Source: Sabellastarte sp. h YS-2021 (Eukaryota > Annelida > Polychaeta > Sabellida > Sabellidae). From it: a stretch of 64,000 bases of DNA. Below are positions 33,799 through 45,519 of this stretch, piece after piece. Every line of letters starts with the position of its first letter. The first letter of the stretch is position 1. Under the pieces are notes generated by a model. It saw only the letters and a program-made list of their open reading frames with translations. It ran no database searches and was not told the DNA's origin. The position numbers and the translations under genes are program-made. The stretch lies in the NCBI GenBank assembly GCA_964017235.1, contig OZ024929.1, positions 113,693,793 to 113,757,792 on the forward strand. The letters run 5' to 3'.

Positions 33799-35105
33799 AA
33801 CGCTCGACGATAGGAGAGGGTTATTGTAATCAGTTTGTTTCTGTCAGTCTGTCTGTCTGTGCACCGTTTTGCCCTTATAACTCAAAAACTATACCATCAA
33901 TCGAGCTCAAATTTGGTGGGTAGATATTTCATGGGGTACAGACGGAATCTTCCAAATTTGGTGTAATTTGTTTGAAAATTAAAGTCAGGAGACAGGTTTT
34001 TAAATTTTTAATTGGGTATATACAGTGAAACCTACTTGTCTTCAAAAATCAATATCATGATAGGATTTCCTCCTCATAAATTCTTGCCTCATCAGATATC
34101 CTCTGTGGCTGTGAGTGTTATGTGTAGAACTTGTAATCTCATGGTTGGGGTTCAATACCAGTCAATTCTAAATTTTTTTATTTTTGTTTTTAGGTTTTTT
34201 TTAGCAATTTTTTAAAGGTCTTTTAAAAAGAAAAGAAAAAAACACAGCATCTAAAATTTTACTGTTCAAAAAAAAAACTTTAACCAAGATAAAGTGTTCA
34301 ACTTGATGGACAATAATAGATCAATTGGGCATATACAGAGAAATCTAATTTTCTTTATTGCAGAAGTAAAAAAATCAATATTTTGCTCTCTGATGATGTC
34401 ATTACTTAATGATGTCACAATGCAATTGTCATTGTGAGGTCACAAAACCTAGCTTGTGATACGTGTGATATACTTCTTCTCATTAAATTTATGTCTTGAA
34501 ATTGACATAAATACAATTGAGAGGGAAGTGGTGTATTTGTCGTGTTTATTTATTTCTGTTTTTTTTTTGTTTTTTTTTTGTTTGTTTGTTTCAATTTCTT
34601 GACAGTCCATCACAAAAATTTACCCTGAGTAATTTTGACCAAGAAGTGGCTTTTAACCAATATTTTTACCTCTACCGGAATTTATGTTTGTTATGTGCTT
34701 TTTGGTCTATTAGTCTACCTGTTTTTGGTGTTTAGATTACTCCAGAACTAATGAACAGATCTTTATAAAAAATTTGTGAGTAGGACCTGGTGAAAGGAAG
34801 AAATTACTAATTTTTGGGAAAGACATGGATCATATTTTGGATGCAAAAAAATCATGAATTTTCATAGGTCCCATTTCAATGTATTTTAATGATTTTAGCT
34901 TTCTACTTCATATTTCTTCAAAAGTAATTAATAAATTTTGAAGTAGGAAGGGACTAGCCATGGGAAGGAGTGATTACATTTTAGGAAAGATCCAATTAAT
35001 ATATTGGATACCAAGAAGCCTCCAGAATTTCTGGAAATGCCACCATGATGGATGTGTGTTATACTTTATAACACTTGTGAGACTGGTCACATCGAGTCGA
35101 GCGTT
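33799..35105. mobile_element. 1.3-kb repeat with AACGCTCGAC inverted ends
   Basis: It starts AACGCTCGACGATAGGAGAG and ends with GTCGAGCGTTTTGC; the first 10 bp pair with the last 10. Inside are phrases common to mollusc-type repeats (CTCAAATTTGGTGGGTAGATA) and a T-rich run at 34,558-34,590. No coding capacity. It separates copy 1 and copy 2 of the large unit. Confidence 0.6.
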
Positions 35106-35119
35106 TTGCTCTCTCTGAG

Positions 35120-38050
35120 TGCATCTTGTTACTTATTGTGATGTTACTTACAAACCACATCAGTATAACTGAAACTCAGGTGAAAGAAACCTGTGTGATA
35201 CACAAAGACATGGAAACCACAAATAGTGATCACATAGACCACACTTGTACAAGATTACCTTGTATTTACTACTCATTTACTGCAAAATATTGGTTGACAC
35301 ACAATCTTGGATCTGAAATTTTTCCAATGTGGCTTTTTTCTTTCTTTTTTTCCTTTTTCTCTTAGAAGGAACACTAAATAACAGAAATATAAAACATGTT
35401 GAAATACATTCGTGTCTCTGCTTGAAAATATCATAAAATGACAAGCAACAACTAACTGAAAATGGTCCACTTTTATAAATACATGTCAAAGACCTGGAAA
35501 GGGAGTTTTTTGTCCCAGATTGACCAGGAACAGAATAAAATGGTTGTTTTGGGGGATTTGGGAATGTGATTCTTGAAGTCTAGTTTGGCTTTTGTAAATA
35601 GTTGACACAAGGTACCAAAGTACTTTGTGATTTATTTAAAAATTCTTGAAATGGATTCTCTGTTTTTGAACTTTTGCTTGGATTCACCAAGTTTTACATA
35701 ATTTATAACACCCATGAAAAACAAAGTAATGGCCAAACACTTTCAACAAATTTTAAAAGACCTAATGCTTTAAGGATACTCTCTCAGATGCTGCCAATTA
35801 AAATGGAATTTTGTATTTCGTACGTATTTTTTTGTATTTATACTCAATACAAAAATATCTCCATGTACTACAGGATTCAGAGCTCTATATGACCCATTCA
35901 ATTGGAGAAGTACAGTCCAACTCTCAAGTTACTGACATTCCCCTTACTGAAAGACAGAGGCTCAAGGATGAACATTTATCAACGTCCTTAAGGTTCCTTA
36001 ACCATTTCAATTGTTTATCTGAGTCACTATGTACCTGCCTGTACCTGGGATTGAAACCATGTCCTCTGTGTTCCTAGGCGACTGTATTACCCACTAGGCC
36101 ACAGTGGCAGAAGGCTATTGATCAGGTTAAAATAGCTGCAGTTACAAAAATTTTCTTATTCAAAAATTCAACAGATATCATGTGTCTCACCCATGAAAAA
36201 CAACAAAGAACAGCAAGCTACTTACATCAAAATTTTATCAAGACTTAATGTTCTGTGGGTAATCTCTGGTAGACACTTTCTTATTCAGATTATCACCTTG
36301 TCAAACCACTAAAAAGTAGATGACAATTATTTTATTAGTTCATAAAATATGCAAATTATTATGTCATCATCAATGGAGAAACAATTGGTTCATCTTACTT
36401 TGCCAAGACATTTGCATCCTGCTTTAAAACATGTTGTAATATTAAAATGATTAAACACTGCTATTAAATCACAAACACAGTTGTGACATGTAATGACAGT
36501 AAACTATATGTGCCTTGATACCTTAATCTATCTCAGTAACCTTACAATAAATCTGCATGCAAAAATCAACACCCTTATCTAGCAGTGGTTTTCTGGACTT
36601 CCTCATCTCGCAGTGGATTTTACTCATGATGAAATTAACTGAAATTACATGCCACACACATTGTTCCTTTAAAAAATGAAAAATTTACAATTAAATTCTA
36701 CTTGTTTTTCTGAAACATGGAGAAATGTAACAAAGAAAAGATACTTCACATGAAAATTGCTGAACTGTTGCCAACAGCACTGAAAACTAGTGGAACCATT
36801 TGTACACTTCTTGTTCAGAGCAGCTAAAATGATGGAGATGTAATACAGGAATGATATAATAGGATTACCAAAATGATAAACAATATTTTGTCTTTAGTCT
36901 TTTCAGAGAAACTGAAAATTATGACACTTCAACTATTGTAGAATGTACACACAGAATTTCCTCATAATAGACTACTAGCGTTGACAAAACTGAATGTCTA
37001 CATCAATTGTATGGATCGAGGAAAGAGTGCAAACTACTCTAAACCATCTGTTATCAGAAGTAACTTTCAGTTTTAAACTCACAATCTGGGATGTTCGAAT
37101 TTCACCATTAGACAACCATCCAATGAGAAACTGTTATTGCTATTGACTTAGTCTGAATATTGAGTAATTTTTCAACAAATAGGACACTCGGCACACATAC
37201 AGAAAATATGCAACTTACTCTTAGATAAGGCCACAGCTATTAAATTACTGGTTCACCTTAGCATAACCTCCTGAACATTTGACCATGCCAGTGAAACAAA
37301 ACATCTGAAACATAATAAACTCTGTATTATTCACATTCATATCACATTCCAATAACAATATAGAAGGTGAGCATTAATGTCATTTCCATGGAATTAATTT
37401 TCAGTTTCCAAACACATTACTTTGGATTGCTAAAATAGCTAAAAATTAATGTGTGGTGAAACTATTCATTGGTACAGTATCCGTATCTGCCTTTTATTAC
37501 TTTGTGTACCCGATAATTACATCTACTTATCAGTGAGTATTTTCTGTTAAAATTAGGTCAATTTCTGGACATCCTGATTGAGTAGATGTATTTTTCTGGT
37601 CGACTGGGATTTGACTTTACAAGATTCTATTGTAGATTAATAGTTGGTTACCTTAATTAAAAACTATTTTCTGGTCAGTATTGTCATACATGGGATGTCA
37701 TTTGGCACTTAGATAAAGCTACTGTCTCTAGGATACTCAGTTGTAACACAGTCCACCTGAAACAGAACAAGCAGTACCTGAGAATATGCTCAACCCTGAA
37801 CCACAGGTAGTGCTATTTCATGCACCTTCTATTATAAAGCAATTATTATTCTCTCCCAGCATGGTATGAGTATAGCAAATGCATAAATGTTCTAGTATCA
37901 ATCTAAACCAACTAATATGTGCCACTTACCTACATCCTGTCAATTACCCATTGTAATAGGACCCGTGAAATGTTATTATAGCAACTTTAGGCCAAATCAA
38001 TCTGACAGAAATGGACAAAAGAGATGTGTTTGACAGTTATAAGTATATAT
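35120..38050 (-). repeat. Large repeat unit, copy 2
   Basis: One of the most complete copies. Splice-like segments lie at 35,259-35,312, 36,226-36,308, 37,219-37,304 and 37,652-37,756. Landmarks CACCCTTATCTAGCAGTGG (36,568) and TTTTCAGAGAAACTGAAAAT (36,900) lie between. No protein-coding frame spans it. Confidence 0.8.
36005..36120 (-). mobile_element. tRNA-derived SINE head fragment
   Basis: On the minus strand: GTGGCCTAGTGGGTAATACA (A-box-like) and ATGGTTTCAATCCCAGG (B-box-like) 30-40 bp apart. No SINE tail is seen and the cloverleaf is not intact, so this is not a tRNA gene. Confidence 0.7.
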
Positions 38051-38999
38051 CTTCTGTATAAGTTGAAACTTGTACAAAAAGCCAGTACAAGTTGCAACTT
38101 TTATATTGTTCATCTTTCAGAATAAGTGAACCTTTTTTTGTGTTTGTTTGTTTCCCATGTTCAGCTTGAATATGAGCTGTGGCTTCTTGATGCTTGTAAG
38201 ACTCTAGTTTTATACTCATTCACATTATGGTACTTAGGGTTGTAGTGTGGTCTTTTTTCTTTTTAAAATCATTAGGTAGAAAAGTTTTCTTAATAACAAT
38301 CCTGCTTCAAAGAGGAAAGACAACAAGTTATAAGTACGAAATAGAAATCTTCTAAATGCAATCAACTGTCTTGGTGTGGCTTCCTATAGCATCAGGGATG
38401 TTTTGTGATTCATCTCAAGATCATAAATGAGTAAGGAAATTTCAAAGGCCAGATGATATTAAACGCATGATTATAATTGACACATTACTTCCATTAATAA
38501 AATCTTAGCCAGTTCCATTTTTTTCACCTGTCTTAAAATTAGGTGCTGTTTCAGATATTTTTTATTTACTTCAATGATTACAGTTATGTGAAAGCATCAA
38601 AGGACTGATGACTATATGTTTAATTACAAATGGTGTATGTCTTTCTTTTATGGCATAGTCTTAAAATTTATATGCGGTTTTATCATCACAAGGATATCAA
38701 TTATATTTATCCCTTTGTTGTAGAATAAATAAATTTGGGACAGAAAACATGATTAGAAAATTATGAGGTTACCAACAGCAACAAGTGGTAGCCTCAGTAC
38801 TACAATAGCCTGAAGTCAGATACAGGCTTCTGTTAGGTCAGTGTGACTCCAATATTTAAACAAATATAAATGTACATATTAAAACTGCAGTGAATTTGGT
38901 ATAAAATTATGAAAATAAAGAAGCCAACAGTTTGCGCTCCCATCTAAGAAGTATAAATTGCAGTGAATTGACATATAGAACGGTCAGATATGTTGCCTT
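38051..38999. other. AT-rich gene-free region
   Basis: Nothing supportable. The short open frames lack motifs. Confidence 0.45.
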
Positions 39000-40125
39000 T
39001 GTGAATTTCAAAGTATAAATTCATCACAAGAAACTGGGTTCATAGACCCCAACAGGTGGGTCGTGTAATAGGTATTAGGGATAGGGTGCATGATGTACTC
39101 AACATCATACCTGTGCTGGAAATTTCAAAATAGTATTGTGTGGTGTCCAACTCTGTCAAGTTTGAAATCAATCAGTGGAAGCGTCTGGAAGTTAAGAGTT
39201 TGGAAACGAAAAAAGTTAACAGATGTGCATATGAACAGACAAAAACAACCTGGGCCAGGTGGTGTCCTAAAACCCCGGTTTCAAATCGATCAGTGGAAGA
39301 GTCTTCAAGTTAGAGTCATGAAACCAAAATATTTACAGATACACACACTGACCAATCCCAATTTCAAAAGCAACCTAGCCCTGGTGGTGTCCTATCACCC
39401 TGTTAAGTTGAAATCAAACAAAGCATCTTCAAGTTAAGAGTCCAGTAACCAAAATATTTCGGATGAGCACACGACCAAAATGGGGAAATGGACAGACACC
39501 AATTCCAAAATCCCTGGTGGTTTCCGATCACCCTGTCGAGTTTCAAAGTTATTGGACAATGCATCTTCGAGTTAAGAGTCTTGACACTAAAATACTTCGG
39601 ATGAGCGCAAGCCCAAAACGGGCAAACGGACCGACCCAAATTTCCAAATCAATCAAGCCCTGGTGGTGTCCAGTCACCCTGTTAAGTTTCAAGTTGATTG
39701 GACAAAGCATCTGAGTTAGAGTCCGGAAACCGAAATATTTTGGATGAGTGCACGCCTTAAATGGAGGGACCTCAATTTCAAAAGAAAATGGAATTTCAAG
39801 ATGGCAGCCATGTCGGCCATCTTGTTTTTCCAAATGGCAACAATTTTGAAAGCAACCTAGCCAAGGTGATGCCCTACCACCCTGTTAAGTTTAATATCGA
39901 TTGACAGAAGCATCTTTGAGTTAGAATCCGGAAACGTAATTCCAAGATGGCGGCCATGGCGGCATCCTGTTTTTCCAAATGCACAAATTTAAAGGCAACC
40001 TAGCCTAGGTAGTGCCCCACCACCCTGTTAAGTTTCAAATTGATCAGTGGAAGCATGTTCGAGTTAGCGACGGACGTTGGACACATCAATCTAATAGGCG
40101 GGTTGGTTACATGCAACCCGCTCCA
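39000..40125 (+). mobile_element. Hairpin-ended repeat with about 145-bp tandem units
   Basis: CCCTGGTGGTGTCC...CACCCTGTTAAGTT-like blocks recur at about 39,255, 39,378, 39,510, 39,655, 39,857 and 40,005. Two units carry an AAGATGGCGGCCATGGCGGC-type block (39,800 and 39,947). It ends in the hairpin GCGGGTTG...CAACCCGC (40,098-40,121). Same design as the elements ending at 18,045, 20,525, 25,358 and 29,932. Confidence 0.8.
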
Positions 40126-40129
40126 TAAA

Positions 40130-41390
40130 TGACAAATGTTTAATAAATTCTTTAAATATACAGCTTATAATTTAACCATTATAGGAGAATGGATGGGCTG
40201 ATCTTATTATGACAAAATATGCAGTTATTAAATATATTGCACAATGAAAATGATCAAAATCTGCATTTTACAGTAACATCATACACAAAGTATTGACAGA
40301 TAATAACAGCTACTTCACGCTGCCGTAATGTCTTGCCTTATCTCAGTAACCTTACATTAAATCTTTAATTATATGTCATTGCCCTTATCTAACAATGGAT
40401 ATTTTACTAATAATGCAATTAACTGCAACAACATGACACAAACTTTGTTCCTAATAAACATTATTCACACCTGAATTTTAATTTATTTTCTCAAACATCA
40501 AAAGATATTTCCCATGAAAACTGCTGCAGTGACCCAAGACCATTGAAAACCATTGCAACCATTTATCCAGTCATACTACATTATATTTACATTAACTCAA
40601 TTCCTCTTTTCTAATACTTTATTTCCTGTAATAAAATACCTGTGCCATTACATGAACCATATATTATTCAAATAAATCTTACTCTGTCACAGCATGGATG
40701 GATATAGGGTTGTACTGTAATCAATAATAATTACAGTGCAAAACATTGAGAGGCCAGTCTGCAGAACTTTTCCTCATTCTGTCAATTACCAGCTGTGACC
40801 TGCAAAATATGACCAACACAATATATTCAAAGAAAACACCTGTGTGATAGTCAAAGGCTTAAAAACAACAAAAAGTGATCACAAAGAATACATTTTTACA
40901 TGATTACCCTGTATTTATTAATCAAATGGCAGTGTCATAATTTGGGGCCTAAAATATATCTCATGAGGCTATCAATGAAAGCATCTTTTTCTCTTTGAAG
41001 GAAAACAAAATAAATTTCTAAAATGTCTAAATATGTCCGCCTCTACTTGAAAATGCTATATAATGACAAGTGATAACTAATCGAAAATGTTACAATTTGA
41101 TAAATACATGTCAAAGGGCTGGAAAGTGGAATTTGTCACTAAAGTCTGACTCTGTTTATTGTTTCTTGATAAGCAGCTGATACAATCTACCAAAGTACTT
41201 TGTGATTTATTTTCAAAATTCTCAACTTGAATCAGTTTCTCAATTTTTGAACTTCGCTTGGATTCATCATAATTTAAGTCGCTTGTAAAACATAAACTAA
41301 TCGCCACATACTTATTAAATTTTAATCTATTCTTTTGCAGGCGCAATGTCTTCCCCACAGTGGGAACTCAGTGCATTAAGTTAACAAAAA
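40130..41390 (-). repeat. Large repeat unit, copy 3 (partial)
   Basis: Shortened landmarks: CCCTTATCTAACAATGG (40,380), TTCCCATGAAAACTGCTGC (40,510), a splice-like segment at 40,908-40,948, and TAAATACATGTCAAAGGGC (41,100). The following 41,391-41,627 shows only a 27-bp duplication (TTTTCATATGTTTCCTAAAG) near 41,500. Confidence 0.7.
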
Positions 41391-41627
41391 TATTAATGAT
41401 TAGGCAAGTCGAGGGGCAGTCAAGGTCGGTAGTCCAGAGTTATTGGTGTGACAAAAGGGAAGGAGACTAAGTGGAGAAACTAGAGTTAAAAAATAAGTTT
41501 TCATATGTTTCCTAAAGGAACTTTTTCATATGTTTCCTAAAGGAACTGGCAGAGGGGCTGTTTCTTATTTGGAACAGGAAAGAATTCCAAAGAGCTGGTA
41601 CACAATGACAAAAGGAATTAGAAAAAT

Positions 41628-41991
41628 TTTCATATTTTTAAATGTAAAATGCATTTTTATGAATAAAAATGTATATACTTACCATATGAAAACACTTGGG
41701 TAGGTGTGGCTTGGCGTTCGGTGACCGCCACATACACCGTACATAGAATTTAAATATATGAGGGGAGACCCTCTATAAACCTATATACTTGCTACCTTTG
41801 ACCCCTGGTGACCTAATTCACTCTGCCATGCGCAGTAATACAGAAATAGTTCATTCTTTTTGTGAATAAACATAAATGCTGGAAAAAGGTCTTTAAAAGC
41901 GGGGCAGGCGGGAGGGTGATTTGCTGTTTTCATATGGTAAGTATATACATTTTTATTCATAAAAATGCATTTTACATTTAAAAATATGAAA
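41628..41991. mobile_element. Palindromic element with 66-bp perfect arms
   Basis: The left arm (41,628-41,693) and right arm (41,926-41,991) are perfect reverse complements through CATATTTTTAAATGTAAAAT and ACCATATGAAAAC. The 230-bp centre includes CTTGGCGTTCGGTGACCGCC and CTACCTTTGACCCCTGGTGA, which recur inverted at 50,035-50,150. Confidence 0.85.
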
Positions 41992-44683
41992 TTTTATTTC
42001 ATAAAAATGTAAATATACTATACCATATGAAAACACTTGGGTTGAATGCCCACATGGAAGGATGGTGGGAAAAAGACAGCCTGAGGAAAACCACCCTAAG
42101 GTTAAATTGCTACAAAAGGATACTTCCTAGTGCAATGCAATTGAACCCAAAACCTCTGTGCTGAAGCAATAACTCGAGTGAGTTAAGTGAGTAGCATTAA
42201 CCACTGCACTAACTTCAACACTGCTGTCTACACCCTATTAGGTCAGCTCAAAGGAGAAGGCATAAGTATGCCCTGTGCTCAGAATGGCAACATGCCCAGA
42301 GGCACTAAGAAGCACGGTTCTGAAAATAGAGATGAAGAATAGATTCCCTAAAAGGGAAATGCCACCCCCCTTTTTCTGACACTAAAAGTTTCAGATGGAC
42401 TTAAATTGAGGAATTTAAGAAGGAGAGAAATGGCTGAGTGGAAAAGGATGTCCACTCCACTTAAGAAATCATAAGAGATTCTTAAGAACAACATCTCTGA
42501 AGGCAAATACATTCCTAAAATAGAAGGATGTAAAGGTGGAATGGCTCTTCCACATGCAGGATTTCATGTTGACTAGGAGTGGGATTCCACCCCTAAGGGA
42601 CCAGGAAGCCCCCTGTGCCCTGACATGATGAGCCCTGACACCATGAAGAGATGCATTCTCTGTGGAACAGAGATTGAGGGAATAATGGATAAAGTGCTAT
42701 CCAAAAAGATATTGTCTGAGCAGCAATATCACCCTCTTGGACTTCAGAAGAAAGACCAAGAAGAAATCCTTTTAAGTCAGAATAGCTAGATAGAAAGTAT
42801 CTTAGGAATCTGATTGTAAAAAAGGAGAGGTCTTCTAAGTCATCCTGACCAAAGACAAAAAGTCAAAGCAGGAAGAGCCTTCTGAAGATAACTGGCTTAA
42901 GCCAGGAAAGTAAGATCTGACTTAAGGATGACTTAGGCCATCCCTAAAGAGTGAGAGAAAACCTTTAAATAAAGGAATAAAAATCACTCCTTCTCCTTCC
43001 CAAAGAAAGGGAGTAAGAAAGACTGTCTAAAATGTGAAAAACTTGGCTCAGCAAATGAAAAGGGTTCACGAGGAGCCTTGGTAAGAGCCTGCAGAACCAA
43101 GGATTAAGTACCATACAGGTAGGTGACGACTACCCTAATTCTGGACTTAAAGAAGCTCTAAATGAGACTTCCTAGCTCCTATAAGAACCCAACTCCAAGT
43201 AGTACCTGGAGAGAGCTGACCTGTATCCCTATTGTCTGAAAAATAATTCCTTAAAAGGAACAAACAGCAATAAATGGGACAGTTGAAGCATGGCAGAGTG
43301 GCCATGTTTCTCACAAGTTTTTGAAGCAGTTCCACATTGCTTCATAGACAGTTATGGAGGATAAAAATCCTCCAAGACCCCTCCTGTGAAAATTCTTCTT
43401 AAAGGAGACTTCAGCCAGAAAGCTTGAAGAAAGGAACTCCATAAAAATAAATAACAAAACTCTAGATGAGATTGTTATAGAAGAATAAGAGGAAGAGCCA
43501 ATGGCTTTCTTAAAGGAGATCTTGAGGCCAAACCTGGCAATTACCAGGAAAGGCTACAAGAAGAATGATACAGCTCTGAAAGTTGATTAACTTCATGGCC
43601 ATAGAGGACAAGGAGCTGAAGGAGGGAAGGAGTAAAACAAGTACTCCGGACCAAAACACTCCAGGGCATCTGTTGCCAGAGCCTAAGGATCTAGCACAGG
43701 AGGCACATGCAAGAGCAGCTTGTGATTGAATCACATGACAAAAGAGATCTAAATAAGATGAGAAGTCTGAGACTACCATCTGAAGATCCAAGAATTGAGG
43801 GGCCACCTTATATGAAAGGTGAGAAAAGACCTCCAGAGATGGTCTGCCAAGGAGTCACGCCCCTGGAACATGAGTAGGTGGAAGAACAGACTTGTTCTTG
43901 TAAAAATAATGGCAAAAGATGCCTAAATACACGTCCCAAGAGTGGAAGCTGTCTTGATATAAAGAAAGCCCAGACAACAGTGTTACCTGGACTATCTGAA
44001 GAATCCCTTAAAGAAAGGACAAGTGAGGAACAAATGTCTTGAGAACAAGACATCTGAGTTGTTTGAGGCTGAAAGGATGATCCTTTGATGAAAGGATAAT
44101 ACAGGAACAAATGTCTGAGCAAACAGGACAGCTATGAGCTCTAGAACTGATGAACAGACTGGACTGCTACATCAAAAATAGACCTTACGTGGTCCACAGA
44201 GCACAAAGAACTCCCAAACCCTGCAGTGAAACATCCATGAAAGTAGATGTAAAAACTAGGGAATTAAAGGGAGGTATGCAAAGACATAGTTCCCAGGATA
44301 GTACCATCTTGAATGAACCTTCATAGAAGGATCAAGGAATGGAAAATCCAGAGCACCTTTGAGAAGGAAAATCAAGTGTCTTGAGATGACACAGAAGAAG
44401 TGTCATGTGCAGGGACCTTGAAGAAGTGGCTTCCAAGTGGAAGCCAAAAGAAACTAGATTGGGCCAACTCGCCGCCAACATATCCCCAGACAGGTCATCA
44501 CTCACGCCACAGGTTTTGATCGGGAATTTTTTAAAACATAATTACCCATTATTATATGAACTTCAGCACATCAATCTACTCTGTTTATATCTTCCCAAGG
44601 AAGATGGTGTATCCCCAGACGCCGAATACATAACTCAAATTATATTTTCAATCTTCCTGCAATGATAACTCTAAACCTATTTT

Positions 44684-44950
44684 CAAAGTATTTAAATGAT
44701 TGATGATTGAATGTCCATTCTAAAATAATAATCCCAAAAGAGCATATCTGTTTCTATATTTGTTGACAAATTAAATATTATTTTTAACTCAACTCATCAT
44801 ACTTTTCAATCTTCCTTCAAAGTATTTAAATGATTGATGATTCAATGTCCATTCTAAAATTCATAATCCCAAAAGCGCATATCTGTTTCTATATTTGTTC
44901 ACAAATAAAATATTATTTAAAAAAAGATTATTTATATTATTATTTTATTA
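44684..44950 (+). repeat. 134-bp tandem duplication
   Basis: TTCAAAGTATTTAAATGATT and the following TGATGATT, CAATGTCCATTCTAAAAT and GCATATCTGTTTCTATATTT blocks appear twice, about 134 bp apart, with a few differences. Confidence 0.85.
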
Positions 44951-45519
44951 TATTATTTTTAGAATTTGCAAATTGTTTTCAGTTATTCATTTCCTCTATA
45001 CCTATATATGTGGTCCATATATATGCAACCTAAATATGTGACACAATCTCAGTTCTGACTCCCCTTTGTGTTATATGTAATGAAGCCCACCACCTCCCAC
45101 CCCCACCCCTCTCCCCTTCTCCACACCTCTCTCACTATTACACAAGATCTGCAACCCCATTGAGTTCTTTGTTTCTCATCTGATATCATTAAATACCTTT
45201 GTTTATTTCGTGTCACTCAATAGAGCTGGAGGTCCCTGAGGTGGGTGGGGGGAATCCGGGTGGGGGATGTGGGTTGGGACTACAAAGAGATGGAGTGCTA
45301 CAGCATAAATGGTAAACAAACAATCTATATAAAAGGGGTACTCAAATACAAAAAGAATTGAGAATTTTAAGTATATGATTATCATCTGAAATGAGTTCAT
45401 AACTGTAGGAGCTGTGTCAAAATTAACTGAGGCAAGTTGAATAAAACTGGGCTAGTTGAGGGTTAAAAATCCCCTAGTTTTACTACATAAGGATATAATT
45501 TCATTAATATTGGGACTTA

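Noticed and set aside
43510..44122. Two adjacent minus-strand ORFs (about 100 codons each) in the 8.2-kb element
   Set aside because: Low-complexity Leu/Ser/Phe-rich composition reflects the purine-rich opposite strand; no motif or start context supports a gene.
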